Positions 42,855 through 56,400 of a stretch of DNA of 64,000 nucleotides are shown piece by piece. The notes under the pieces were generated by a model. The model saw only the letters and a program-made list of their open reading frames with translations. It was not told where the DNA came from and searched no databases. How positions within the stretch are numbered: position 1 is the first letter of the stretch; each line of letters begins with the position of its first letter. Position numbers and translations under genes: made by a program. Source of the stretch: Paragordius varius (taxonomy: Eukaryota; Nematomorpha); contig OZ176050.1 of NCBI GenBank assembly GCA_964247055.1, forward strand, positions 10,850,001 through 10,914,000, read 5' to 3'.

Positions 42855-43429
42855 TTAACACTTCGATTCAAATTGGGGTGTCTAAATACCCCAGACTAAA
42901 TTAAAATTTCTAAAAAACTACTGAAGGAAACGGTCCCAATAAACTTATGCTTCTATCTTAATTAAAATTATATAAATATGCCAAAATATCTTAATAAAAT
43001 TTTGTTTTGAAAAAAAAAGTTTCATGTCTAACTACTTCGACGCCATTTTTATTTTACAAAATGCAAAATATCGTCTCATTTAATTTTAAGGGTAAAATAA
43101 AAGCAAATTTTTATTTAAATTACATACAAAATTGATAGAATTAGAAAGAGCGGTTTATTTTGTATTATTTTTTGATTTTAGAATTTCACACATGTCACCT
43201 TGACGAAATTTTACCTTTCGGTTTCAGCTTAAAATAAGTAATATCAAGTATTTTTGAATAAATTTTTTATATATTTCGGTTTATTAATGTTATATAAGTG
43301 CAAAATTTTGCCATGGTTTCGATTTCTTCCATACTTTTTAAAGTATTTGAATTTAAACAGGCCTGGGGTATCCAACTACCCCAATTTGACTCGAAGGACT
43401 AAAATGAATCTGTTGTATCCAAGTGTTAA
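42855..43429. mobile_element. piggyBac-like MITE, copy 3 (inverted)
   Basis: TTAA at 42855-42858 and 43426-43429 border TTAACACTTCGATTCAAATT and TGTTGTATCCAAGTGTTAA. It is the family of 1633-2212 in reverse orientation, keeping both GGGGTR...TACCCC palindromes. The open frame at 43254-43454 crosses its right end and is not a gene. Confidence 0.82.
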
Positions 43430-43718
43430 TAGGGTTTCGTATTTATATACATGAGGGTAATTTATATAAGTATTTTATTGCGCCAAAAATTTTATTCATT
43501 ATTTTATAATATATCAAACAAAATCTGTTGACAGATATTCCGATTTAATTTAAAAAAAATCAGATTACATTTTAGTAATAATGGTCCTAATTAATTTGCA
43601 ATCCTTATAACCAAAAACATACTGAATAATTGTTTATCAAAGCTAGCTACCTTCGTAGTGATGACGTTTTGGATTTTTATTTTAATTCAAATTTTTGACC
43701 TTCTGTTTTGATTTAAGG

Positions 43719-44001
43719 CAGGGGTGTCCGAACACAAATGAATTTGCGGACGCCGCTTTTTTTAAAATATATATGGGCCATTTACAAATAATTTATTAGA
43801 TCATAACATAGGATTGCAAAATACAAACGCTAAGTAACATTTTTTTCTAGTTCTGCCGATTGGATAAAGTAACATAGAAAAGTTGTTTAAGCGAATTATC
43901 AATTTTGATAAGTTTTAGTTAGCATATTTTTGCAAATTATAAATTTCCAAATTTTTGGCGGCTGCACATAAAGTCTAGGAATGCCGCTTGTTAAACACCT
44001 G
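43719..44001. mobile_element. hAT-like MITE (CAGGGGTGTCCGAAC type)
   Basis: Starts CAGGGGTGTCCGAACAC and ends TGCCGCTTGTTAAACACCTG, imperfect inverted ends of the kind widespread in animal hAT elements. Internal GCGGACGCCGC and TTGGCGGCTGCAC segments also mirror each other. Length 283 bp, no coding region. Confidence 0.6.
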
Positions 44002-44357
44002 ATTTATCTTATTTGTTCCTGTTTTGTATTGTTTCTGAGCAAGCTCTTTAGTAATCGTTCGTATACAAAATAATAATTAAAATCATTATAAAATTTATAT
44101 AATGTAAAAAAAATTATGTCTCATGCATATAAATTGGTAAAAACAAACGTTTATTTTAAGAAAAAATAAAATGATTAATTGTGTATGACAACCGCCCTTA
44201 TAAATGCAACAAAAATGTGTACTTAAAAGCCATTATTCAACACATTTGAAGGGTTGATAGATGGCCTCAAGGAAAATTGTGGTTTTTTATTACTGTTAAT
44301 TTCTCATAATATTTATTAATTACTTAACATTTTTCATCCAACTAATTATTTTAATAT

Positions 44358-47300
44358 ATGATTCAAACATTAATATTTATACTATTTGGCTTTTATAATT
44401 TACATCATTCACATTTATCTCATGCCAGTCCGATTCAAAACAAGAGGTCAAATTCGGAAAAAGTATATTAAATTAAAATATTTAGGGAAGCATAAATATA
44501 AATTTATCAGGTAAATAATGCTTATATATTAAATTTAGAATACATTGCCCAATTTCACGATAAACAGTAAGTTCCCAACATTTGTTTAATTATTAATATA
44601 TTCCTCTTTATCAATATAGAGGTGTCAAAAACAATAAAAGATCTGCCGAATATATTGATTTTTATACGCATCCAATCGATAACGCTTTATCAGTATGCAT
44701 TCAAAATATTATTTAATAATAATGAATTTCATTATATCTACTGTTTAAGAACAAATGTCTTTATTATATATAAAGTCAAACCTCTTTTAAAACATTAAAC
44801 GGTTTAAATTTCCTAAAAATTCTAAAATAATCGCACATTTACAATAAAAAGTCAAAACGGCTGATTTGTGTAAAAACATTTAGGCACTTAGGTTTTTAAT
44901 TATAGTTCAAATAGATTAATATGAAGGAACAAAAACTACAAATTGACTTTAAGTTTATTATATTTACAGTATCTAATTTTGCCTAAATATCATATAAACA
45001 CCAGTTATACATATTTATCGATATAAAATTATAATACACTTTTAAAAATTGATTTAACTTTCTAATACTGTTGCTTTTATGTTTAACTGGTTAGGATCAT
45101 GAACTATGCGGTACATCATTTGATTTGTAAAATACATTTGGGATATTATATAGAAACCATAAATTTTCTCCCTTTTGTAAAATTTAATTTTGAGGATACA
45201 AAATAGTTTTGGGCTGATATTAATTTTAATCATTATGCAGAATTGCTTCTCTAATTGTGACTATGATTTTGACAATGACGGAGACGATGAAGATGACAAT
45301 ACTAATAATTCCTATAAAATGTCAAATTTAACGAAGATTAAATCGATTCCTTATCTAATGAAACTTAAAGTAAGGGGTTAAATATTTTAAAAACCAATAA
45401 AAATTAATAACACAAAATTATTGAATATATAAATACGTGTGCGATTGAGACCGATGATTTTTTTCTTACCTTTGTTTCGAATGGGCCGCTTTTAAATATA
45501 GGCTTAATTAGATATAAAACATAAGACTTTAAACAAGCACAATATAACAATTTTTATAGTTTTTGCCAATTATATGGACTTAAAAAATTGTGTAATAAAT
45601 ATCCATTATTTTGTCAGCATGCAAATTATGGAGTTCCAAATCTTTCGCGAGCCGCCATAAAATCTCCTAAAGCGTTTCGGGCACCCCTTTAAACCATGCT
45701 TCTTTTAATTTTTCTCTCCTTGTAACGGTTTTAAAAAATGTTTGTGTTAAAAAAATTTGGATATATCCTAGATTTTATAAAATGATGTAGTTTATTTATT
45801 TTATCTAATGCGATTTGTATATTAAAAAAGGCTGTTAGATCACAATACAACTATATTTCGATGGTTTAAATTCTAAGAACTGAAACGAGTTTGAATTTTT
45901 ACGATTGCTGTTGATTATCGAGCCAATATTTTTCCATAAATATGTCAGATAAATAGTAAAATATATTGAGTGCACTAATCGAAATCTGATTTAATAAAAT
46001 CTAGCAGTATATTTGAATTTACTATGTAAACTTTCAAAGAGTTTAAAAACACTGCGTTATTTTGCACGACTTCTAGTCACTATTTATTGACACAAATAAG
46101 TATTATATATTTTAACAATTTAGTGATCGATCGTTCGCGATACGATGACGAACGCCATTATTAAAGTTTTCAAATGGCTAGTTTAATATAGATTGAAGAG
46201 CAGTAAAGATATTGAGGCTACTCATTTATATTTGTTAGGATAAAATTGCACGAGAAAGGGCTTAAATAGCCCGGTCGTCTGCATAACGAAAATCTCAATT
46301 AAAGGTCTTTTATGCGTGTGCCAATGGGTGACAAAATACAATTGCTAATTAATGCGCTTCTTATATTTAATATAATATGAAATCAGACAACCACGTCTAC
46401 CCCCTTTTTATTCACAACCTTTGGCGCGCTTAAATTAACATTTAACTGCACTAATCTTCTTTAAGATAAATTGGTTATATATGCCAAAAGTGTATAATAC
46501 GTTATGCAAATAATATTGGTCAACTCACATATTTTTGGTTAATTGGTAATAAAGTGCGTGATATAAAGAAAAATTTGTCCCTACTTGTATAAAATTTATG
46601 TTTGTAAGATAGGAAAAATTAGTAATTTTAATTTGCAATTTATCCCATACACTACTGTATTGCCAACAAAAACCATGTGAATCGACCAACATTAATGTGT
46701 ATACTGTTATTATTTATACACACTATGGTTTTGTATCCAAAGCCATCAAGTCTCATTAACAGGATACTTACATTATCCGGTTCGTTGTATTTGCTGAAAA
46801 TAAAAATACGACTCTTTTAATTTATTTAATTCTTTTAAAAATGACTTATATAGATTTCAAACTTGGTCAATTAAACAGGCCATTTTTTTATTTTTATATT
46901 ATATGTACAAATAAACCTAAAAATTGTTTCATGGGATCATAATTCTATTTTAGCTGAATCATAAGTTTCATTGCAATTTGGTTGCGACCAGCTTATAGGG
47001 GTTGGTTATATTTTTTAACCATTTAAGTGGATTATATAAAAGCCCACCTCAAACTCATTAAATACATGCAGACTATGATTATTGAATAACTCATATTTAA
47101 AGAGCCATTGTGGAATTGTTTTTTTCAATCCAACATCCAATAGGCCAAACTATAATCACTTTTCACCCTTGTTTCTGAAAAAAATAATTACTTTTTATCA
47201 ATTTTTGATGATTTTCATAAATTTCATATTTATTACAGAATTCAGCCAATCTTAAAAAGAAGGATGAAGTTGGAAAAAATAATATATTAACCACACTATT

Positions 47301-49011
47301 ACCAAATGCTGGAACAACCTCAAAGAATGTTGTATACGTAATCAACTTTGTGACTCTTCCTGACATGTTAAATTCATCTGTTACATCTTTAAATTTTGCT
47401 AGGAAACCAAGTAAAAATATTTTCTTTCAATTATATATTATATGGTAAATATACAGCTTATAGTCTCTTTTTTTCTTTTTATAAAGGGTAAAATTTAAAT
47501 TGTATCCGGACTTGTCAAGGCAACACTCGCCTGCCCAGGGCTGACAGTGAAGATAAAAAAATTGCGTAGTTTCGGGGTTCGAACTCTGGCACGCAGTGTA
47601 AGAGTCCGGCGCCCTACTTACCATCATAAAAATATTGTGAAATCGTTTTATTTATTTATATAGTAAAATATGAAAAGGCTTAAGTTAAACAAAATTTAAA
47701 ATCAATTAAGTTGGCACATGGTGATCAAAAACTTTGCAATCGATAATTAATGATACCTGACTCCTTAGTACAACAGTATAACTATATTTTTGAATGTGGT
47801 GTGTTGGTTTTCCAAATTTTAAATTATATTTTGTGAAATATACCAGTCTATTATTGTTATAAAACATGGCGCATTGGGCCTAAATTATACATTCGTTATA
47901 TATTTTTTATTCACTCATATGCATTGAATAAAGGGTGGTAACGGGTTACAAAATAATTTACCAAAGTTGGTTTTATACGCAATCAATATTATTTTATAAT
48001 TACTGATTCAAAATTATTATGTAATAAAATAAATGCTTAAATATGGTAAATTTTACAATTCTGTCAATAATCACAGATTGCGATACATAAACTAATGATG
48101 AAAAAACATTTAAAATGTTTTTTTATAATGGGTTACGACAACAAAATTTGATAAAATCTTTCATTAAAAGGCTTCATTAGCAAAAGAACCAAAGATGAAT
48201 TTTATAAACTAAGTAATTGACAAATTATGGGATAAAAAATATTATTGCCAAATAAAATGTAAACTCAACCCTCTTCCAAAATATGAATTGATTATTAATA
48301 GTTATCTAATACACCGTTGAAAAAAACACGGTTATTATCGAAAAATAATCAAATATATGGAAACTTTTATATAGGCCAGGCATTGAATATTCAAATTTTT
48401 TATTGTCTAAAATTTACAATAAAATCGGGAAAAAACAATCTTCCATTTTAAAGTTTTTACAAAGCCTCGTGTTTACCACTGTTAAAGAGTTGTGTGGTAA
48501 ACCTATATTTATATTTTAAATAAAATGGATAACAGTATAATTGTACGGAAAATATAAAAAACAAATATTTTTCAAAAGACAACCATACCTTTTTAAACCT
48601 TAATTTTCACTATATAAATTATTTAATTACAATTGTAATATACAGTGGCGTATGCAGTAAAAGATTGTTAGTGCAAAGTAATCTTAATGAGGGGGATATT
48701 ATGGATATATTTATAAATAGGACTGAATGATAATTAATATATGAAAATTGTCCCCCTGTTTTGTGTTCATTAAGATTACTTTGCACTAACAATCTTTTAC
48801 TGCATACGCCACTGTATAAATAATTGATTCTGTTACCAATATACATATCTATTCCATAATTTGCAATTTTAAGCAATGATTTGTAAAAAGGTCAAGTTTT
48901 AAACAATATGGTTGTCCTTTAGAAAAAAATTTGTCTTTCCGTATATTAATATATCATTATTTTTTTGCGTTTACGGCCGCAACTGTTTCTTCAAATATCT
49001 TTGTTCCATAA
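44358..49011 (+). CDS. Unrecognised secreted 207-residue protein with dibasic sites
   Basis: Family not recognised. Six small exons join with correct phase at all five junctions: 44358-44462, 44511-44566, 44620-44692, 45241-45369, 47239-47410 and 48923-49011, 624 nt. The start MIQTLIFILFGFYNLHHSHL is a signal peptide, probably cleaved near SHA-SP. Two Asn-Lys-Arg-Ser sites (QNKRSN, NNKRSA) lie 29 residues apart and resemble prohormone-convertase sites. An acidic stretch (CDYDFDNDGDDEDD) follows a short Cys pair (NCFSNC). The C-terminus is basic then hydrophobic (KKNLSFRILIYHYFFAF). A peptide precursor or small secreted factor is one possibility. Introns are 48, 53, 548, 1869 and 1512 nt; the later ones hold transposon pieces. 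The late exons (45241 onward) are less certain than the first three; the phase agreement supports but does not prove them. Confidence 0.55.
45470..45692. mobile_element. Truncated hAT-like MITE
   Basis: The right end reads TTTCGGGCACCCCTT, the inverse of the CAGGGGTGYCCGAA terminus at 43719, preceded by GCGAGCCGCCATAAA, an inverse of a segment in the other copy. The left end (near ATGGGCCGC) lacks a terminal repeat. Confidence 0.45.
47468..47628 (-). repeat. tRNA-derived SINE, single copy
   Basis: Read on the minus strand it begins GATGGTAAGTAGGGCGCCGG, resembling a tRNA 5' half with A box, continues with a CTCTTAC-type anticodon loop like tRNA-Lys(CTT), and carries GAGTTCGAACCCC, a near-canonical B box of the RNA polymerase III promoter (47575-47587). 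A non-tRNA body (GGGCAGGCGAGTGTTGCC) and an A-rich stretch near 47470 follow. The acceptor stem does not fold properly, so it is not a functional tRNA gene. It lies in an intron of the secreted-protein gene. Confidence 0.65.
48643..48814. mobile_element. Near-palindromic MITE with 48-bp perfect inverted ends
   Basis: CAGTGGCGTATGCAGTAAAA at the left and its exact complement at the right extend as a perfect 48-bp inverted repeat (48643-48690 against 48767-48814) around a loop of about 75 bp. TA borders each side, suggesting a Tc1/mariner-type target; CAGTGGCG termini also occur in hAT elements, so the superfamily is open. Perfect arms imply recent insertion. It lies in the last intron of the secreted-protein gene. 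Confidence 0.85.
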
Positions 49012-50448
49012 TGTTTTTAATTATACTTATATTGTTGGCTATAAATTTTATAATTTTTTTAGATTTGCATTCACCTTTAAGCCCAATAGCTCAATACTAT
49101 GTACCGTTCAACAGTACTGACATACCAGAGGAGAAAATAAAATATTAAGGGAGTGAGTGATAAGGCAAAATGAAATAATGTGATATCAAGACATTTTATA
49201 ATTTATTGATTATATAATAATAATATTAAATCAAACAATAAAATAATTTTCCATTCCATCATAGTATAGTATTAAGATATGTATAACATTATTATCATTA
49301 TCATGTTTATTTATATTTATTAAGAATTGGATGATAGGAGAAGAGAATAGACACATAGATATGCGATGCGTTGCGTACATCTTATATCATCAATTAATTT
49401 ATATATGGGGATTTTTAATTATATGGCAATTATATATATAAATTAGATAGATGTATTAAATAACGAATGTACGCACAATAGATAGATAGATAGTAAAGAA
49501 TTAAGAAGAAATACACATTGTTTTACATATTTTCTATGTAATTTGTCTTCTCTGTATTCAAAAACCCAAAACAAGCCAATGAAATGACAAACTCATGTTA
49601 TCAAAAACCAAAATTATATATTTGAATAACCATTGTCATGTTTTATGTAAGGTGTAGGTGTCCACGAAGTCAGGTAACTAAAGCAAACTAATGATAAATC
49701 AGATAAAACCAAACTTGAAAAATAAATAAATAGGGAAAATGTCGAGATAGAGATATGATTTACGAAATTTGGCAAATGAGGGATCTAGTTTTGAGGCACT
49801 CAAACTATGTTTCAATTATTAACCATTCATTGCTAAAATTAAGTGTAATTTTTAATAGTAAAAATGATTTTACATTAAACGGAAAATGCTTTAATAAAAT
49901 TTGAGAAAATTGTGTGCCAATAACATATTGGATTAATCCCACCATTTTAATTATGTTTTTCATATGAGGATGTACCAAAATTAAAACCAATGCCATCGGA
50001 TTTGGTATTATTCAAGAGTGTGGTATCTGACAAGGATTCGAATAAATTTGCATCTAATCCATTTTGTCTTAAATTTTGAAATGTTGAACCTATTTTAGTA
50101 AAAATTTTATCTATAAAATATAGGTAAGCTAGCTAAAATAAAAAATATATACAATCCCTCTTTTTATGCGACACATAATTCACTTACATTTTTATAAATA
50201 TTATTCATATTGTAATGACTAAAATCAATTAATTAATTTAACTTGATCGAGACTGAAAAACGCTTTTAATTTTTAAATCAAGTATTTTATGGCTAAATGG
50301 CCAAACATTAAAAAAAATTTGGCAGACGAATAAAAAAATAGGTCAAGAAAACTGCCAATCATAATTACCAACACGATCACGTATAAAAATAGGTAAAAAG
50401 GGTCAATTTCTGAAAAAAAGTCCGCGCAAAAAAAGGTTTGACTGTATA
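49012..50448. other. Intergenic region between convergent genes
   Basis: Contains short GATA-type repeats near 49482 and AT-rich sequence. An alternative frame at 48912-49148 encodes a hydrophobic segment but does not join in phase to the upstream exon. The minus-strand open frame at 49805-49996 has no supporting features. Confidence 0.4.
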
Positions 50449-50454
50449 TTTATT
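50449..50454 (-). promoter_or_regulatory. Polyadenylation signal overlapping the CNOT4 stop codon
   Basis: On the minus strand the last codons read ATT GAA TAA ATA, so the stop codon lies inside AATAAA. Confidence 0.5.
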
Positions 50455-53400
50455 CAATAGTAGAGCAAAAAATACTTTGACTGGCTAGTAAAGCATTCAT
50501 TTTTATACCAGTGGCTGTGGATGCATTGTATCCGTTTATTTCTCCCGACAAAATTTTCATCATGAGAGCCGAATTGTTATTTAGTAAATCATTGGTAGTG
50601 CTTGAGTCAGCGCCACCACTGCCAATAAATTCATTTGGAAAATTTAATGTTCCATTATTATTTCCGTTCATTATAGGGGGATAATGATGCGAAAGGGGTA
50701 TTGATGAATGACCTCCTCCATTCACATTGTGTAACAACTGACCATCTAAGGCAGCTGACATGTTAAAAAGATGTTGATGATGATCCATTGATAAATCATT
50801 AAAATTGGGGCCGCCACCCAACCCAAAATTGTTTGACGGTAAATCATGGTGAGAGTGTCCAAGTGAGGGTGATATACCAGCAATATGTGGCGGTGGGATA
50901 ATTGGAGGGATGAGATTCATGAGAGGAGATGTAGGAAATAGGTTGTTATTATTATTGCTACTATTATGATGAATGTTAAATTTATGATCCGTGGGCATTA
51001 CCATGTTGTTGTGATGAAAATCATTATTGGGGTTGGTGCCTCCTTTGTAGAAATTTGCATCTATATTAATTCAAAATTGGTATAGCATGCGTGATAAAAT
51101 GCTTGTAGTTTATAAAATTATGTTATATTCTCCTCCAAAAAAGAATCACAATTTTTAAGAATTCTGAAAGCTTTCGGTCGCTTATAGATCAATCAAAGTT
51201 TTGCCGGCAAAAATATGCATATTTTTCAAAATTGGTTAACTGTTTTTACCAACCTAATTCCTAACAAAAGAAAATATTTATTAAATTACCAAAAAGGGGA
51301 TTATTCATATCCAATTCGGACATTGTCCCATTGTGTTGCGTACCGCCGTATGAACCAGTTTGTTGTTGCATCATAATCTTTTTTAGCATTGCGGTAAAAT
51401 TATCATTATTTTTAGTTATTTTGTTGCTTATATTAGTTGGAAAGTCAGTACCATTATTAACGAGGGGAATCGGTAACACACCAGGTAAATTAGCCATTTC
51501 ATTATTCGTGTTACTAGTGTAATCAATGTGTTTTTTACCACTATTATTGGGGTAAGAAGGCTGTCCCATCATCATATCTGAAAATGGCGTTTGAGAAAAT
51601 AGTGCACTCATATTTGAATTATTCACCTCATTTGGGTTTGGCTGATGAGAGTTATTACTATTAAGAAGAGCCATGATTTGCATAATTTGTTGATTGGTTA
51701 ATTTGTTGAAAATGTATTCATTACTGTGATTTGCTTTATTACCAAAAAGGCCAGTGTTATTTCTATTCACACTCCCTGTTTCAAGGGCCAATGCTTCAAA
51801 TTGTTGATTCATTCGTGCCATATCTAAATGTAATGGGGAGAAATAATGAAAAAACATGATATTATTACCATAGGGCGAAGTGAATAAAAATTGGACCCCT
51901 AGATAAAATTTTAGCTCTTTATAAAAAAGTTTACAATATAGTATAATGCAGCGCATTTATTGTTCACACTATTTAACAAAATCTCTTATCGAATTTTAAG
52001 TTTTAAAAACACCAATTTATATCCACCCAGGCCTTATCAATCATAAAACCTACCCGACATATGGGGTAAAAAACCGCCGGTTGCCGAAATCAACATTTCT
52101 TCTTCAGGGGAGAGGGACATGGTTGCATCATTCATACTGTTAAAGTGCTGTTGTTGAGTGTTCATATAATTAGTGGGGTAATATTTCATATTGGCGTTTT
52201 TATTACTATTTTTTGTTTGATTATTATTGGAGGTGTTGGTATTCTCCTTATTGGGATAAATAGTGTTATTAGCAGCTATTTGAATTAAATGTTCTTGTAA
52301 TTGCCCAAACAATGGAGAATCGGGTGGTAACATGTTACTTAGCGCATCTGAGTTAAAAAAAAGAATGAAAATAAAGATTTATTCTTTTTCAATGTTTGTA
52401 TTAATAACTGGAAAATTTTCCATTTTTTGAGATAAATAAACAATGAATATAATTTTTTGTTAATATATACTTAAAAAAGTGGGTGAAAGTTGTTTAGTGA
52501 ATTGAGGCGTCAAAAATGGATTGCGAGGTAAACCATTTTGATCATTGCCGGTGAAATGATTGTTTTGTAACATGGCTGCAGCGATTGACATTAAATTGGC
52601 TAAAATATACATAAATTTAAAAAATGTTCTTAAATTATAATATATTCAAATATTTTTGCCACAAAACTCGGAAAAGTGGGCATAAAACATAACACAGTGG
52701 AGATATAAGTAAGCAGTGTATATTTAAATTGATCAAAATAACTTGAAGTTTTATTCAAAAATAAATGAATCTAGAAAAATAAGTTTAGTCAATAAAAGTT
52801 TGGAAAGTGCGCCTTATTATATAGGTAAGAAAAATATCATGTTTATATATTAAAACCACAGATAATTTGTTTAAATAAATAAGGCGAGGCTCTAAAAAAG
52901 GAATCCACAGATGTATCCAAATATATTTTAATTTCTAAACAAATCATTCAACCTACATATAAACTAAGTAAAATCATATAGAAAATACCATTTTTGGGAA
53001 CACTTTTTGGCATATTTGTATTCGTTTGATTCTGTGCATTGGTTGCATGAAAATTCAGATTTGTAGAGGCTTCATTGTTGTTTAACAACAAATTTTTTAG
53101 CATTGCTTGATGTGCAGCGGCAACCGACATTTGATTTTTCGTGGGGTCTATGAAAAAATTATCCGTAGTCAATTCAGAATTAACGTTAAAATTATTGTAC
53201 ATATTAGCATTTTGTTGACTGTTTTGATTATTGTTGTATAAATGATTAAAATTAGGGGGTAAATGAATTTGGTTTGGAGATAGGTGGGAATATGGCATAC
53301 CAGGCATTATCACATTAGGGTCAATGTTAACACCATTTTTGTTTTCAGCATTTATTGGATTATATGACTCATCTCCGTTTCCCTGCAGGTGCTCTTTTTG

Positions 53401-56400
53401 ATTCGCCTTTTCGTCCAGCAATTTAGGTCCCAATTGTTGCGCAAGCATTGTAATAAGACCTTAAAATTGTTTTTAAACATTTAGCGAATAAATATAGTTA
53501 TGTTTTCACTAAAAAATAAAATCTTTTAATTATAAACTAAAAGTATGAAATAGTTTTTTAAAATATATTCACTTGGTTGTTCCAACAAAAGCGTAATCAA
53601 GGATTCGTTTGTTGGTTGCTGTCCAGTTTTGGTTGTGATAACTTTTTTCAAAAGTTCAATAATTTCAAACAACATTTTTGGAGACAATGGATTCGATGTG
53701 TTTTGCATAGACATAGATGCATCAACATTTTCGTTATTTTGATCTTTATATTGAAAATATATATATATTATGTGCGGATATTTTTGAAACTAAGCAATGC
53801 TTAAATAAAGTATAAAAACCCTAGGTTATAAAATGGGAATAAATTATATTTGTTTTACTAGGGTTGTTTGTGGTAGCGTTAAATGTTGAATTTGAGGCCG
53901 GATTTAGAGGTGATGGCTGATATTTCTCAATTTGTATTAATTCTTCAAGAGCTTTGGATGATTCATTCCAAGGATCAAAGCCTAAAATTTATCCATTAAT
54001 TTAGTCAATCATTAGAATGATTTTAATACGTATGGTATTAAAAATTAAAAAAAAATAACTAACTATTTGTCATTACTATAATCAAGTAAAAAATATAGTT
54101 AATTATTAATATTAAAGAGTTTAAATTTTTGTTTTTAAACGCATCTATATATTTATAAAAATGGAAAATGCTGGCTTTGTGATCTGGTACAGGAAAACCG
54201 GTAGACCCAATCAAATCCAAATATCGAAAAAATATAATCATTAATAAATGTCCCGACAATAGCTTCGCCCTTTTTTTGAAATAGGCTCCCAGTTCGGGCC
54301 CACCCCGTATGAAAAACGGGTTTTTTTTGAAAACAGAAGTCCACAAAATCGTGTTTTTGAGACAATTTTCCGGAGAACGTGTTGGACCATTCAATTTCAA
54401 ATATAATTTTTGTTTACTTATTTTCGATTGCGCCGAACATAGTCGAGCCACTTTTTTAATTTAGGCCCTCTTTTTACCCGCTCCCCCCGTAAAATGCCAT
54501 TTTTTTCAAAAAACAAAGTCCACAAAAATAATTTTCTAAATCGATTTTTCGCCCTAGGTAGGAGACCGTAAAAATTCAATAAAGATTCCACGTATTCCCT
54601 GTTAAAAGGCAAAAATTTTAGTCCACCGTTTATTTGATGATAGCTGCTGGGTAAGGAGCTACCCGCTAAAAACTGATTTTTCATATAACTTTGTGAACTG
54701 TTTCCGGAAAACCGGTGATCCCAATCAAATCCAAATATCGAAAAAATATAATCATTAATGAATGCCCCGACAATAGCTTCGCCCTTTTTTTGAAATAGGC
54801 TCCCAGTTCGGGCCCACCCCGTATGAAAAACGGGTTTTTTTTGAAAACAGAAGTCCACAAAATCGTGTTTTTGAGACAATTTTCCGGAGAACGTGTTGGA
54901 CCATTCAATTTCAAATATAATTTTTGTTTACTTATTTTCGATTGCGCCGAACATAGTCGAGCCACTTTTTTAATTTAGGCCCTCTTTTTACCCGCTCCCC
55001 CCGTAAAATGCCATTTTTTTCAAAAAACAAAGTCCACAAAAATAATTTTCTAAATCGATTTTTCGCCCTAGGTAGGAGACCGTAAAAATTCAATAAAGAT
55101 TCCACGTATTCCCTGTTAAAAGGCAAAAATTTTAGTCCACCGTTTATTTGATGATAGCTGCTGGGTAAGGAGCTACCCGCTAAAAACTGATTTTTCATAT
55201 AACTTTGTGAACTGTTTCCGGAAAACCGGTGATCCCAATCAAATCCAAATATCGAAAAAATATAATCATTAATGAATGCCCCGACAATAGCTTCGCCCTT
55301 TTTTGGAATTAGGTCCCCAGTTCGGGCCCACCCCGTGTGAAAATTGGGTTAAGTCAATTTTTTGGAGAACGTGTTGGACCATTCAATTTCAAATATGAAT
55401 TTTGTTTACTTATTTTCGATTGCGCCGAACATAGTCGAGCCACTTTTTTGATTTAGGCCCTCTTTTTACCCGCTCCCCCCGTAAAATGCCATTTTTTTCA
55501 AAAAACAAAGTCCACAAAAATAATTTTCTAAATCGATTTTTCGCCCTAGGTATGAGACCGTAAAAATTCAATAAAGATTCCACGTATTCCCTGTTAAAAG
55601 GCAAAAATTTTAGTCCACCGTTTATTTGATGATAGATGCTGAGTAAGGAGTATCTATCATATGCATAGCATGTTAAAAGATATATGGATATTAATACATT
55701 ATTTATCCTCATCTATATATTTATAAAAATGGAAAATGCTGGCTTTGTGATCTGGTACAGGAAAACCGGTAGACCCAATCAAATCCAAATATCGAAAAAA
55801 TATAATCATTAATAAATGTCCCGACAATAGCTTCGCCCTTTTTTTGAAATAGGCTCCCAGTTCGGGCCCACCCCGTATGAAAAACGGGTTTTTTTTGAAA
55901 ACAGAAGTCCACAAAATCGTGTTTTTGAGACAATTTTCCGGAGAACGTGTTGGACCATTCAATTTCAAATATAATTTTTGTTTACTTATTTTCGATTGCG
56001 CCGAACATAGTCGAGCCACTTTTTTAATTTAGGCCCTCTTTTTACCCGCTCCCCCCGTAAAATGCCATTTTTTTCAAAAAACAAAGTCCACAAAAATAAT
56101 TTTCTAAATCGATTTTTCGCCCTAGGTAGGAGACCGTAAAAATTCAATAAAGATTCCACGTATTCCCTGTTAAAAGGCAAAAATTTTAGTCCACCGTTTA
56201 TTTGATGATAGCTGCTGGGTAAGGAGCTACCCGCTAAAAACTGATTTTTCATATAACTTTGTGAACTGTTTCCGGAAAACCGGTGATCCCAATCAAATCC
56301 AAATATCGAAAAAATATAATCATTAATGAATGCCCCGACAATAGCTTCGCCCTTTTTTGGAATTAGGTCCCCAGTTCGGGCCCACCCCGTGTGAAAATTG

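Noticed and set aside
47468-47628. A genuine tRNA gene
   Set aside because: A- and B-box-like sequences are present but no acceptor stem pairs properly and a non-tRNA body follows, so a SINE is more likely.
48912-49148. A 78-codon open frame with a strong hydrophobic segment as the last exon of the secreted-protein gene
   Set aside because: It would need a two-base carry-over from the previous exon, but that exon ends with one; the alternative frame fits and ends at 49011. It remains possible if another exon exists.
54059-56252. A family of near-identical minus-strand open frames of 70-153 codons
   Set aside because: They are by-products of the Helitron-like tandem repeat. They overlap in two frames, share no known domain and lie in an intron of CNOT4.
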